Shown in pieces: positions 35,323 to 44,152 of a DNA stretch of 64,000 bases. Both the position numbers and the translations under genes were made by a program. Origin of the DNA: Clostridia bacterium (lineage in GTDB: Bacteria > Bacillota > Clostridia > CAKSNL01 > HGM11501); the NCBI GenBank assembly GCA_900766735.1, contig CAAFWO010000052.1, positions 86,060 to 150,059 of the forward strand, read 5' to 3'. Below the pieces are notes generated by a model. The model was not told where the DNA came from, ran no database searches, and saw only the letters and a list, made by a program, of their open reading frames with translations. How positions within the stretch are numbered: the stretch's first letter is position 1; each line of letters begins with the position of its first letter.

Positions 35323-36135
35323 TTAGTATATATATTCCTCGCCGGGGGTGAAGATGTGAAAGCTTTGGGAGGGGTTTAGCCTGTAGAGCGTGTCCACAAA
35401 CTGCGCCGGGTTTAATGAGTTTGCCTCATACATATCAAAGTGCATCGGCACGAGCATTTTTGCGCCGGCCGCCTTTGCCAGGCGCACGGCCTCGTACGAA
35501 TCGAAGCAGCCTATAATATCCTCGTGATTTCTGAAATAGTCGCGCCCGTTGACCGGAGTCATTAAAATATCGGAGTCCCTGACCCGTTCTGTCAGCCCGT
35601 CATACATACAGCAGTCGCCGGTGTGGCAGACCTTTTTGCCGCCGAAATCGAAGATGAAGCCGAGCTCCTTATAGTTGCCGTCCTTGTCCTTATGAAGCTC
35701 CTCATGCGCCGCCGGTATCGGGGTGACGGTGATGCCGCCTAAATCGATCGCCTTGTCGGCAGTCACGCCGACGGCCGATTTGCCGCAAAGATAGGCCGAA
35801 ACCTCGCTTTTAATCGCCTCAGAACAGAAAAAGCGCGCCTTGGAGTTGACGCGTGCGATCTCGCCGAGCGTCACGGGGTCGGCATGGTCGGTATGGTCGT
35901 GCGTGCAGAAGACATAGTCTATAAAATCAAGCTCCGCCCCCGTTATGGGCGAGGGGTAGCGCCTGACCCAGCCGGGCGCAAAATTATTGTTACGGTCGAT
36001 AATATCCGAAAGGTAACCGTCGATCAGAATGTATTTGCCGCGGAATTTGAAAATGAAACCGACCTGGCCGGTGTAGAATAGCGCGACGCGGTCGTCCGGC
36101 AGGTTCTCCGACAGAATTTTATCCCTGAGAGTCAT
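35323..36135 (-). CDS. UlaG-like metallo-beta-lactamase-fold hydrolase
   Basis: The 270-residue protein has the metal-binding motif FCTHDHTDHADP (about 83-94), KVCHTGDCCMYDG (about 169-181) and a late MHFDMYE, the pattern of the L-ascorbate-6-phosphate lactonase branch. It probably hydrolyses a sugar lactone phosphate or related ester. The ATG at 36135 has GAGGTG seven bases upstream; the longer frame runs into the promoter region of the divergent ROK gene. Divergent arrangement with the ROK regulator suggests shared control. Confidence 0.8.
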   Translation of the reverse strand: MTLRDKILSENLPDDRVALFYTGQVGFIFKFRGKYILIDGYLSDIIDRNNNFAPGWVRRYPSPITGAELDFIDYVFCTHDHTDHADPVTLGEIARVNSKARFFCSEAIKSEVSAYLCGKSAVGVTADKAIDLGGITVTPIPAAHEELHKDKDGNYKELGFIFDFGGKKVCHTGDCCMYDGLTERVRDSDILMTPVNGRDYFRNHEDIIGCFDSYEAVRLAKAAGAKMLVPMHFDMYEANSLNPAQFVDTLYRLNPSQSFHIFTPGEEYIY

Positions 36136-36160
36136 TTTTATCACCTCGTATAATAAATTG

Positions 36161-36189
36161 TTGACAATTGTGTTACTGCGTGATATAAT
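36161..36189 (+). promoter_or_regulatory. Consensus promoter of the ROK regulator gene
   Basis: TTGACA and TATAAT are 17 bases apart, a perfect match to the sigma-A consensus. Confidence 0.8.
36171..36185. promoter_or_regulatory. Probable operator in the ROK promoter spacer
   Basis: The minus strand reads TATCACGCAGTAACA, matching the palindrome at 37261-37275 at 13 of 15 positions. It lies between the -35 and -10 boxes, where a bound regulator would block RNA polymerase. Confidence 0.6.
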
Positions 36190-36234
36190 TATAGCTAAAG
36201 AAAAGATTTTTGTCAAGCGGAAGGGAGAATTTTT

Positions 36235-37227
36235 TTGAAAAAGTTCATAAGCCAGGAGGATATGAAGATCGCGAATATTTATGAGGTTCTGTCGCTGATT
36301 CGGCGCGAGGGGGCGCTGACGCGAAAGGAAATTCAGGATATTATGGGGCTGTCGTGGGGCGGCGTGTCGCAGATGGTGTCGCGGCTTATTGAGCTTTCGT
36401 TCGTCCGCGAGGTGAAGGAGGATTCGCCCGTCAAGGCCGGGAGGCGCCCGTGCGTGATCGAGCTAAACGGCGACGACAACTTTGTTCTCGGAGCGGACAT
36501 AAACAAGTCCGGCCTTTACTTAGAGGCCGTAAACCTTTCGGGAAAGACGGTCTGTTCTTCCTCCGGCGAGGCAGAAACTTCCGGTAAAGAAGAGTTTTTG
36601 AATAGCATAACCGCTTTACTGGACGGGGCTTTTTTAAGCCTTTCGGGCAAAAACATTTTAGCCGTCGGCCTCGCGATGCAGGGAAATGTGGATTCCGAGG
36701 GCGGAATATCCGAGGACATCGGCATCGACGGCTGGAGGGACGTTCCTATAGCAAAGATTTTGACGGAACGCTATAACGTGCCCGTCTACATCGCGCACGA
36801 CCCTGACTGTATCTTAGCCGCCGGCGCGGGCGAGAAAAAGGCGGACGCGGTGCTTATCCGAATCGACCGCGGGCTCGGCATGGCGGTGATGAAAAAAGGA
36901 AGGCTCATATCCGGCTCGGGAATGCTCGAGATCGGCGACACCGTGACGGGTGAGGGCGAGAGGATCGGCGATATGCTGTGTGCCGGAAAGGACATTTTAG
37001 GGGCGCTTTCGCTTTCGCTTTCCAACGCGCTGATACTTTTCGACACTGATTCGCTGATGCTCTGCGGAGCGTATTTACAGTCGCATCCGGACTTTGCACA
37101 AAAGCTCGGCGAAAAAATTTCCGGCTATATGAAAAGGGAGATCAAGGTCACCTGTTCCGACGTTAGGAACGCCGCATACGGCGCGGCCAAGTCGGCAACG
37201 GAAAAATTCTTATCATATATTGACTGA
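36235..37227 (+). CDS. ROK family transcriptional regulator
   Basis: The 330-residue protein has an N-terminal winged-helix domain (about 10-75, with GALTRKEIQDIMGLSWGGVS) and a ROK sugar-kinase-like domain (VLGADINKSGL, VGLAMQGNVDSEGG). The usual ROK zinc-site Cys cluster is absent, so it binds its sugar effector without that element or has lost sensing. Start is TTG at 36235 with GAAGGGAG upstream. It lies between its own promoter with an operator-like site and the catabolic genes, which have the same site, so it is the probable repressor of both. Confidence 0.85.
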   Translation: MKKFISQEDMKIANIYEVLSLIRREGALTRKEIQDIMGLSWGGVSQMVSRLIELSFVREVKEDSPVKAGRRPCVIELNGDDNFVLGADINKSGLYLEAVNLSGKTVCSSSGEAETSGKEEFLNSITALLDGAFLSLSGKNILAVGLAMQGNVDSEGGISEDIGIDGWRDVPIAKILTERYNVPVYIAHDPDCILAAGAGEKKADAVLIRIDRGLGMAVMKKGRLISGSGMLEIGDTVTGEGERIGDMLCAGKDILGALSLSLSNALILFDTDSLMLCGAYLQSHPDFAQKLGEKISGYMKREIKVTCSDVRNAAYGAAKSATEKFLSYID

Positions 37228-37250
37228 TCGGGCAAAAGCCCGATTAGTTT
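37227..37250 (+). terminator. Weak terminator-like hairpin after the ROK gene
   Basis: ATCGGGC and GCCCGAT pair around AAAA; the following T run is interrupted (TAGTTTTG), so termination may be partial. Confidence 0.5.
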
Positions 37251-37260
37251 TGAAGCAAAT

Positions 37261-37275
37261 TATCACGCAGTGATA
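37261..37275. promoter_or_regulatory. Palindromic operator upstream of the dehydrogenase-kinase operon
   Basis: TATCAC GCA GTGATA is a perfect inverted repeat with a three-base centre, six bases before the AGGAGG of the 37291 start. A related site lies in the ROK promoter at 36171-36185. Confidence 0.65.
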
Positions 37276-37290
37276 TAAAAGGAGGACGCT

Positions 37291-38304
37291 ATGAGATCAG
37301 TAATTATTGAAAAGCCCGGCAAGATGACGTTTGCCGATTCGCCGGAGCCGAATCTTCCGGAGGGGTTCGCGCTCGTCAAGGTTTCCTATGCCGCCGTCTG
37401 CGCGACGGATCTTGAGGTTATCGACGGTAACATCGCGGCAAACTTCCCGCTCATTCCCGGTCACGAGTGGAGCGGCGTTGTCGTTAAGACAGAAAGTGAG
37501 AAGGACGCGCACTGGATCGGCAAGCGCGTTGTCGGCAGTAACGACGTTGTGTGCCTGACGTGCGACGCGTGCCGCCGCGGCGAGTGGCGCTATTGCAAGA
37601 GCTTTGAGGAGATCGGATTTAAGCGAAACGGCGCATATGCCTAGTATATCGCCGTTCCGGCATACGGCCTCTGCGAGATAGACGATAGCGTCGGCATGGC
37701 GGAGGCGGCGCTTTGCGAGCCTTTGGGCGTTGCGCTCGGGACAATGAAAAAGTCCCACGCGAAGATGGGGGACACGTGCCTTATTATCGGCGCGGGCTCG
37801 ATCGGCCTTTGCACGCTCGCGGTCGCGAAGGCGATGGGGCTTTCGAAGATTACCGTTGCCGCGACGACTGAGGGCAGGCTCTCGCTCGCCAAAGAAATGG
37901 GCGCGTATGAGACCGTCGCGACGCGTGAGCGCGACCTTGTTTCGGCGATGTTAAAGATACACCCCGAGGGAACGGACGTCGTTATCGACGCGACGGGAAT
38001 CGAGGAGTGCATCAGCCAGTCATTAAAGATCGCGAAAAAGGGCGGCACAGTCGTTTTGGCCGGCTATGGCAGAGGGAAGATAATGAACTTAAGGATCGAC
38101 GACATTCACATAAACAATCTGCACCTGATCGGCGCGGGCAACAACTGGAACATGCACAAAAAGGCGGCCTCATTAATGGCGGACGGAACGATTTCCTTAA
38201 AGCCCCTGATCACCGAGATCATGCCGCTTGAGGACTTCGAGCACGCGATCGACCTTGCAAGAACGCGCCCGAAGGGCTTTGTCAAGGCGGTATTTAAATT
38301 ATGA
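37291..38304 (+). pseudogene. Zinc-dependent medium-chain alcohol/polyol dehydrogenase with an in-frame TAG
   Basis: The reading frame of 337 codons is intact except for TAG at 37642-37644 (codon 118), in the conserved context GAYA-stop-YIAVPAYGLCEI, where the family has Glu; a single change from GAG explains it. Visible family features are CATDLEVIDG, GHEWSGVV, the structural zinc cluster CLTCDACRRGEWRYC (about 90-104), and the Rossmann motif IIGAGSIGLCTLAVAKAMG (about 164-182). If functional it would oxidise a polyol or sugar phosphate with NAD(P). A restart at ATG 37696 would give only the cofactor domain. Four-base overlap with the kinase gene is kept, so the decay is recent or the base is a sequence error. 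Confidence 0.75.
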
Positions 38305-39653
38305 CGGCAGGGATCGATTTAGGCACTTCGTCACTAAAGGTCATGTTAGCTGACGGGAGCGGCGTTAAAAATAAGGTTCGCGTGCCTTATGAAAAGGAAG
38401 GCGTTTCAGGCTTTGCCGCGGCAGTCAAAAAAGCGTTTTCGCTGATTGGAGAGGATTATTCCTCGATCTCATTCAGCTCGCAGACGGGCACCTTTGTCAT
38501 CGACGGGAAGGATATAATCCCGTGGCATTCGCCGATCGGGAAAGAGGAGCTTAAAAGGGTGCGCGAAAGCTTTTCGGAGAGCGAATTTGCCGCCGAAATA
38601 GCGATGGATCACCCGGACATTTCAAGCTACCCCGTGCCGCGGCTTATGTATATAAACTCTCACTATCCTAAGGCGAAAAGGGTCTGCCAGCTTAAGGACG
38701 AGATGATTTTTCTTTTAACGGGGAATTATGTGACGGATAACTGTACATGGCGCGGCCTTGCCGGAAATAACGGATATTCTAAAAAGCTTCTCTCTTTTTC
38801 CGGCGTTAAAAAAGAGGCGCTTCCGCGGCTTTTAACGCCGTTTGATGAGGCGGGAAAAGTCACCCCCGAGGGTGAGGCGCTTTTCGGGATCAGGCGTGGC
38901 ACTAAAGTCTATATCGGCCTAAACGATTACTATGCCGGGCTTCTGGGCATGGGTGTGACTGCGCCCGGCACGCTTTTTGATGTGACGGGAACGAGCGAGC
39001 ACATCGGCTCTGTCACCCGTGAGAGGAGCAAAAAAGGCGCTGTCTCGTCGCCCTATTTCGGGGCGTTCGTGAACTACTCTGTCACCGCGTCAAGCGGCGC
39101 GGCGCTCAATTTCGGCAGTGAGCTTTTCCCGTCGGACATTGACACGGAAAGGTCGATAAAAAACAGCGCGCCGATATTTTTGCCCTATCTTAACGGAATG
39201 CGCGCGCCCTCTAACGACCCGTTTGCGCGCGGAATGTTTTTCGGAATTTCGAAAAACACTTCTAAAAGCGATATGGCCTATTCCGTGGTCGAGGGAGCGG
39301 CGTTCTCGGCATACTTAGCCTATCTCACCCTCGGCGAGTGTGAGGGCGATTCGGTTTTAACTTCGGGCGGAGGAACAAAAAATAAAACGTATAACACATT
39401 AAAGGCGAGCCTTTTGGGGAAGGCCTTCGTGCCTTTTTTAGAGAGCGACACATCCGCTCTCGGGGCCTGCATAACGGCAATGACAGCGCAAGGAACATTT
39501 AAAAGTGCCGGCGAGGCGGCCCTCTCGCTCTGCCGGTACGGCGAGGCGGAAAAGCCCCGCGAGATTTTGGGGCTTAAAAAAAGGTTTGAGCTTTTCTTAA
39601 AGCTTTATGAGACCAACAAAGAGAATTTTATTGATTTCGGGAGGTTAGTATAA
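38301..39653 (+). CDS. FGGY family carbohydrate kinase
   Basis: The 450-residue protein begins with the phosphate-binding motif GIDLGTSSLKVML (about 4-16), has NDYYAGLLGMGVTAPGTLFDVTGTSE (around 213-238) and a late LTSGGGTKNKTYNTLKASLLG (around 353-373), as in xylulokinase- and gluconokinase-type enzymes. It should phosphorylate a sugar, sugar acid or polyol with ATP. The substrate cannot be named; the neighbours suggest a polyol or ketose. The start overlaps the dehydrogenase stop (ATGA). Confidence 0.88.
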   Translation: MTAGIDLGTSSLKVMLADGSGVKNKVRVPYEKEGVSGFAAAVKKAFSLIGEDYSSISFSSQTGTFVIDGKDIIPWHSPIGKEELKRVRESFSESEFAAEIAMDHPDISSYPVPRLMYINSHYPKAKRVCQLKDEMIFLLTGNYVTDNCTWRGLAGNNGYSKKLLSFSGVKKEALPRLLTPFDEAGKVTPEGEALFGIRRGTKVYIGLNDYYAGLLGMGVTAPGTLFDVTGTSEHIGSVTRERSKKGAVSSPYFGAFVNYSVTASSGAALNFGSELFPSDIDTERSIKNSAPIFLPYLNGMRAPSNDPFARGMFFGISKNTSKSDMAYSVVEGAAFSAYLAYLTLGECEGDSVLTSGGGTKNKTYNTLKASLLGKAFVPFLESDTSALGACITAMTAQGTFKSAGEAALSLCRYGEAEKPREILGLKKRFELFLKLYETNKENFIDFGRLV

Positions 39654-40822
39654 TGAGTTGTGTAATATTCGGAGCAGGCAAGATCGCGCGCGGATTCATC
39701 GGTCACCTTCTGTATTTGAGCGGAATCGACTTCGTTTTCGTTGAGAAGGCGGACGCGCTGGCCGACCTTATCAACGAGCGCGGCGAGTACACCGTGAACA
39801 TTTTGGGCGCGCCGGAGAAAAACTGCGTCGTCAAGGGCGCGCGCGCGTTAAAGTTTTCCGACGGGGAGAAGATCACCGACGCAATCGCAAACGCGGACGC
39901 GGTGTTCAACGCGGTAGGCGGAAAGAACCTTGGGGAAATCGTGCCCTTCATCGCAAAAGGAATCGAGAAAAAGGCACAACGCGGCGGCTACATAAATTTC
40001 ATCACCTGCGAGAACTGGAAAAAGCCGGCCGACATCATCAAAGAAGGCGTTTTAAGGATTTTGAGCGACGGGGCAAAGCCCTATTTTGAAAAAAACGTCG
40101 GCATCACGGAGGCGGTCATCATGCGAAGCGCGATCAAGTCTTCTCCCGAGCTTTTGGCAAAAGATCCGCTGATCGTGAACGTGCAGGACTTCTGGCATCT
40201 CCCGGTCGACAAGGAGAGGGTAAAGGGAAAGCTTCCCGACATCAAGGGCCTTGAGCTTATGGACAATTTCGGCGGATTTTTGGAGCGCAAGTTCTATACC
40301 TACAACGCGGCGAACGGCACGGTGTCTTACTTGGGTGCGCTCTTGGGATATAAAAAAATCGCGGACGCGGCGCACGACGAGCGCATCTTAAAGGTGCTTG
40401 ACGGCGTGTATTTAGAGACGGCGAGGGCGCTTTCCAAAAAGTATAATTTTCCGCTTGATGAACAGCTCGCCTTCACGTTAACGTCCAAGAAAAAGCTAGA
40501 GGACTACACGATAGTCGACTTTATTGAGCGAAACGCGAGAGATCCTTTAAGAAAGTTAGGGCCGGACGACAGGCTTGTCGGCTCGGCAAGGCTTGTCGAG
40601 TCGTGCTCCATTAAGCCGGAAAATCTTGCTCTTGCAATTGCGGCGGCGATATATTATACTAACGATGAGGACGAATTTGCCTTGAAGCTAAAGAATATGA
40701 GAGAGACTAAGGGCGTGGATTATGTTTTGGAAAATGTCTGCCGCCTTGACAAGGACTCGGAGCTTGCACTCCTGATCAAGGAAAAGATCGCCTATCTTAA
40801 GGAAAAGGGGTATATCAAATGA
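39653..40822 (+). CDS. Mannitol-dehydrogenase-family protein, catalytic His replaced by Asn
   Basis: The 389-residue protein is a polyol-specific long-chain dehydrogenase by its N-terminal Rossmann motif FGAGKIARGFIG (about 6-17), FITCENW (about 116-122) and the C-terminal active-site helix KFYTYNAANGTVSYLG (about 213-228). The family motif K-x4-N-x2-H appears here as K213, N218 and N221, so the usual His is missing. ARDPLRKLGPDDRLVG is also characteristic. Mannitol-1-phosphate or fructuronate-type oxidation would be expected, but the changed motif makes activity uncertain. It is paralogous to the next gene. The start overlaps the kinase stop (TAATG). Confidence 0.8.
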   Translation: MSCVIFGAGKIARGFIGHLLYLSGIDFVFVEKADALADLINERGEYTVNILGAPEKNCVVKGARALKFSDGEKITDAIANADAVFNAVGGKNLGEIVPFIAKGIEKKAQRGGYINFITCENWKKPADIIKEGVLRILSDGAKPYFEKNVGITEAVIMRSAIKSSPELLAKDPLIVNVQDFWHLPVDKERVKGKLPDIKGLELMDNFGGFLERKFYTYNAANGTVSYLGALLGYKKIADAAHDERILKVLDGVYLETARALSKKYNFPLDEQLAFTLTSKKKLEDYTIVDFIERNARDPLRKLGPDDRLVGSARLVESCSIKPENLALAIAAAIYYTNDEDEFALKLKNMRETKGVDYVLENVCRLDKDSELALLIKEKIAYLKEKGYIK

Positions 40823-41886
40823 AGGTGACCATCATCGGCGCGGGCAAGACCGGCCGCGGTTTTCTTGCGCGCCTCGTTAAAGAGGGCGGCGCCAAAATCT
40901 CGTTCATCGATAAGGACGATGAGCTTGTTAAAAGCTTAAACGAGGCCGGGAAATACAGAATCAGATTTTTTTCGGACCGTGAGGATATGGAAATTTCGGG
41001 CTATACGGCGTCAACATGGGAGAATGCGGACATTTCTGATTCGGACTTTATATTGGTCTCGGTCGGCGGCGGAAATTTAGAGGACGTCGGGCACTCGCTT
41101 TGCGGCCTTATGACGAAGGACAGGGTCTACACCGTCATCACGGCGGAAAATTCGTCCGACCCGGCGAAAAAGCTTTCGGAGGCTATCGGCCTTGACAACG
41201 CCCGCGTGAGCGAGTCGACCGTGTTTTGCACGACGACGGACTCCGGACTTGACATATCGAGCGAGAACTACCCCTATTTACAGTGCAACGCAGACCTTTT
41301 GGGAGGCTTTGACCCGGGTGTTCCCGGGATCCGCCCGATCGCCGGATTCGGCGACTTTTTAAAGCGCAAGCTCTATACCTATAATGCGGCAAGCTGTGTC
41401 ATCGCCTATATCGGCTATGTCAAGGGGTACTCGGACTATGCCGACGCGGCTAACGATATGGAGATATTAACCTTGCTTGACAAAAACTACGATGTGACGG
41501 ACAAGGTGCTCTGCGAGGTGTTCGGCTATTCATGGGCCGACCAGGTCGAGTTTTCGATGCTTTCGCGCGAGAAATTTACCAGCCGCGCGATCAAGGACAC
41601 CGTGGCGAGAAACGGGCGCGATCCTTTGCGAAAGCTCGCATCCGGCGAGCGCATTATGGGGCCGATGCGGCTCATCTATTCGTGCGGAAAGAACCCCGAT
41701 GTGCTGATCAAGACTGCGGCGTGCGCGCTCTTATATAAAGGCGAGGGCGAGGACAAGTGGGAAGAGGCGAAAAAGAAGCTGGGCATTCCCGGAATTATGA
41801 GCTCAGTCATGGGGCTTTCGCCCGATGAGGACCTTTATAAGAGGATATTGGCTGAGTACGAGCACATCAAAAAATACGGATTATAA
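40819..41886 (+). CDS. Mannitol-dehydrogenase-family protein, catalytic His replaced by Ser
   Basis: The 355-residue paralogue of the preceding protein has GAGKTGRGFLARL (about 7-19), ITAENSSDP (about 107-115), KLYTYNAASCVIAYIG (about 184-199) and GRDPLRKLASGERIMG. The motif K-x4-N-x2-H is K184, N189 and S192. Two tandem family members with different replacements of the same catalytic residue suggest a heteromer or a reaction unlike mannitol oxidation. The ATGA overlap with the upstream gene indicates coupled translation. It closes the operon before a bidirectional terminator. Confidence 0.8.
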   Translation: MKVTIIGAGKTGRGFLARLVKEGGAKISFIDKDDELVKSLNEAGKYRIRFFSDREDMEISGYTASTWENADISDSDFILVSVGGGNLEDVGHSLCGLMTKDRVYTVITAENSSDPAKKLSEAIGLDNARVSESTVFCTTTDSGLDISSENYPYLQCNADLLGGFDPGVPGIRPIAGFGDFLKRKLYTYNAASCVIAYIGYVKGYSDYADAANDMEILTLLDKNYDVTDKVLCEVFGYSWADQVEFSMLSREKFTSRAIKDTVARNGRDPLRKLASGERIMGPMRLIYSCGKNPDVLIKTAACALLYKGEGEDKWEEAKKKLGIPGIMSSVMGLSPDEDLYKRILAEYEHIKKYGL

Positions 41887-41946
41887 TAAAATTCGTGAAG
41901 GGCACTAAAAACATGTGCATACCCGGCGGTGAGTACAGGCTATATA

Positions 41947-41982
41947 AAAAAAGGCGTATCGCTTTTGCGATACGTCTTTTTC
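41947..41982. terminator. Bidirectional terminator between the polyol operon and groEL
   Basis: AAAAAGGCGTATCGC and GCGATACGTCTTTTT pair around TTTT; A and T runs on both sides allow termination in both directions. Confidence 0.85.
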
Positions 41983-41988
41983 GTTTTA

Positions 41989-43620
41989 TTAATACATTCC
42001 CATGCCGCCCATGTCGGGTGATGCGGGAGCGGCCGGAGCCGGAGGCTCGGGAATATCGGTTACAAGGCTCTCGGTCGTAAGAACCATTGCCGCAATGGAA
42101 GCCGCGTTCTGAAGCGCGCTTCTTGTAACCTTTGCCGGGTCAACGATACCTGCGTTAATCATATTTACATATTCGCCGGTAAGTGCGTTATAGCCGACGC
42201 CGGGCTCTCTTGACTCAACCTCGTTTGCTATAACAGCGCCCTCAAGACCTGCGTTTTTAGCGATCTGCTTAAGAGGCTCGGAAAGTGCGGCAAGAACGAT
42301 CTGCGCACCTGTCTTTTCGTCGCCCGAGAGAGTGTTAACAAGCTCGCGGACGGACTTTGCGGCCATGATGTATGCCGTGCCGCCGCCGGGAACGATGCCC
42401 TCTTCAACGGCCGCCTTAGTTGCCGCCAAAGCGTCCTCAATACGAAGCTTGCTCTCCTTCATCTCTGTCTCTGTTGCGGCGCCGACCTTGATAACGGCAA
42501 CACCGCCGGAAAGCTTAGCCAGACGCTCCTGAAGCTTCTCTTTATCAAATTCGCTCGTTGTGGTCTCGATCTGAGCCTTGATCTGGTTGATCCTGTCCGC
42601 GATCGCGCCCTTGTCGCCGTAACCGTCAACGATTATCGTGTTCTCCTTTGTAATCTTAACCTGCTTAGCACGGCCGAGCATTTCAACCTTTGCTTCCTTA
42701 AGCTCAAGGCCGAGCTCTTCGCTTATTACCTGGCCGCCGGTAAGGATTGCAATATCCTGGAGCATTTCCTTTCTTCTGTCGCCGAAGCCGGGAGCCTTAA
42801 CGCCTGCACAGCGGAAGGTGCCTCTGATCTTGTTGACAAGTATTGTCGCGAGAGCCTCGCCCTCGATGTCCTCAGCGATGATAACAAGGCTCTTGCCGCC
42901 CTGAACTATCTGCTCCAGGAGGGGAAGAACCTCCTGAATGTTTGTGATCTTCTTATCGGTGATCAAAATCATCGGGTCGTCATAAACGACTTCCATCTTC
43001 TCGGTATCGGTTACCATATAGGGGGAGATGTAGCCCCTGTCAAACTGCATACCTTCAACGACTTCGCTGTAGGTCTCGGCAGTCTTGGACTCTTCAAGAG
43101 TGATAACGCCGTCGGAGGAAACCTTCTCCATAGCGTCCGCGATAAGCTCGCCGACAGACTCGTTAGCCGCGGAGTTAGCCGCAACCCTTGCTATGTCCTC
43201 CTTGCCGGACACCTTAACGCTTGAAGCCTTGATAGAAGCAACAGCCGCGTCAACAGCCTTTGCGATACCTGTCTTAACGATCATGGGGTTTGCGCCTGCC
43301 GCGATGTTGCGAAGGCCTTCTCTTACGAGTGCCTGTGCCAAAAGCGTTGCGGTGGTCGTTCCGTCGCCGGCAACGTCGTTAGTCTTTGTTGCAACTTCCT
43401 TAACGAGCTGTGCGCCCATGTTCTCGAACGGAGACTCAAGCTCGATCTCCTTTGCGATCGTTACACCGTCGTTGGTGATTAAGGGTGCGCCGAATTTCTT
43501 ATCCAAAACAACGTTTCTGCCCTTGGGGCCGAGAGTAATCTTTACCGTATCGGCAAGGGTGTTAATGCCTTTTTCAAGGGCTTTTCTGGCGTCTTCGCCG
43601 TATTTTATCTGTTTAGCCAT
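41989..43620 (-). CDS. groEL: Chaperonin GroEL
   Basis: The 543-residue protein begins MAKQIKYGEDARKALEKG and has GPKGRNVVLDKKFGAP, the ATP site DGTTTATLLAQAL (about 86-98), the group I signature AAVEEGIVPGGGTA (about 402-415) and a short Gly/Met tail ending GGMGMY. It folds proteins as a double ring with GroES. It follows groES by 17 bases with AAGGAGG on the minus strand. Complete. Confidence 0.98.
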   Translation of the reverse strand: MAKQIKYGEDARKALEKGINTLADTVKITLGPKGRNVVLDKKFGAPLITNDGVTIAKEIELESPFENMGAQLVKEVATKTNDVAGDGTTTATLLAQALVREGLRNIAAGANPMIVKTGIAKAVDAAVASIKASSVKVSGKEDIARVAANSAANESVGELIADAMEKVSSDGVITLEESKTAETYSEVVEGMQFDRGYISPYMVTDTEKMEVVYDDPMILITDKKITNIQEVLPLLEQIVQGGKSLVIIAEDIEGEALATILVNKIRGTFRCAGVKAPGFGDRRKEMLQDIAILTGGQVISEELGLELKEAKVEMLGRAKQVKITKENTIIVDGYGDKGAIADRINQIKAQIETTTSEFDKEKLQERLAKLSGGVAVIKVGAATETEMKESKLRIEDALAATKAAVEEGIVPGGGTAYIMAAKSVRELVNTLSGDEKTGAQIVLAALSEPLKQIAKNAGLEGAVIANEVESREPGVGYNALTGEYVNMINAGIVDPAKVTRSALQNAASIAAMVLTTESLVTDIPEPPAPAAPASPDMGGMGMY

Positions 43621-43637
43621 TAAAAATTCCTCCTTAA

Positions 43638-43922
43638 TTATTCAACTACGGCGAGAACTTCGCTCTGCTTTAAGATGGTGTATTCTTCGCCGTCAAATTT
43701 AACTTCCGTTCCGGAATATTTGCTTACGATGATCTTGTCGCCGACCTTGACTTCCATTTCAACGCGGTGGCCGTTTTCGACTGCTCCGGGGCCTACTGCG
43801 ATAACCTCGGCAACCTGAGGCTTTTCCTTAGCGCCTGCGGTCAAGATGATGCCGCTCTTGGTGGTCTCTTCCGCTTCAGTCATTTTGACAACTATTCTGT
43901 CTGCTAATGGTTTGATATTCAT
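43638..43922 (-). CDS. groES: Co-chaperonin GroES
   Basis: The 94-residue protein starts MNIKPLADRIVVKM and has the mobile loop EETTKSGIILTAGAKEKPQ. The ATG at 43922 has GGAGGTAG upstream on the minus strand; a longer frame would run through the CIRCE operator and is not credible. Confidence 0.97.
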   Translation of the reverse strand: MNIKPLADRIVVKMTEAEETTKSGIILTAGAKEKPQVAEVIAVGPGAVENGHRVEMEVKVGDKIIVSKYSGTEVKFDGEEYTILKQSEVLAVVE

Positions 43923-43947
43923 ACTGACTACCTCCAAATTAATTAAC

Positions 43948-43974
43948 TTAGCACTCACGCTCATTGAGTGCTAA
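43948..43974. promoter_or_regulatory. CIRCE element (HrcA operator)
   Basis: TTAGCACTC, nine bases, GAGTGCTAA is a perfect match to the CIRCE consensus, directly downstream of the groESL promoter. HrcA should repress groESL here; hrcA itself is outside the window. Confidence 0.97.
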
Positions 43975-43982
43975 CAGGTTAT

Positions 43983-44011
43983 ATATTACTCAAAAAGGGT
44001 ATATTAGGCAA
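43983..44011 (-). promoter_or_regulatory. Promoter of groESL
   Basis: On the minus strand TTGCCT (44011-44006) and TAATAT (43988-43983) are 17 bases apart; transcription would begin at the CIRCE element. Confidence 0.75.
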
Positions 44012-44152
44012 ACTCTGCATACGGCCAAAAATGAGAAATATATTAAATTATCTTTTACTTTCTCGTTTTTTCTCCGTTTTACTATTATTTTCTTTTGTTT
44101 TGACATACTGTTCGCCGCACAGCAATATTATACTACGAAAGGGTGTGTTAAT

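Noticed and set aside
36136..36216. Extended N-terminus of the MBL hydrolase
   Set aside because: The added 27 residues would be translated from the divergent promoter region and the real ATG at 36135 has a good GAGGTG site.
41989..43700. Long plus-strand frames across groEL and groES
   Set aside because: They are antisense to highly conserved chaperonin genes with a CIRCE-controlled promoter, and have no own start signals.
43964..44152. Extended N-terminus of the unknown protein at 44153
   Set aside because: The frame is open, but it begins inside CIRCE and overlaps the groESL promoter; the first convincing ribosome site precedes 44153.
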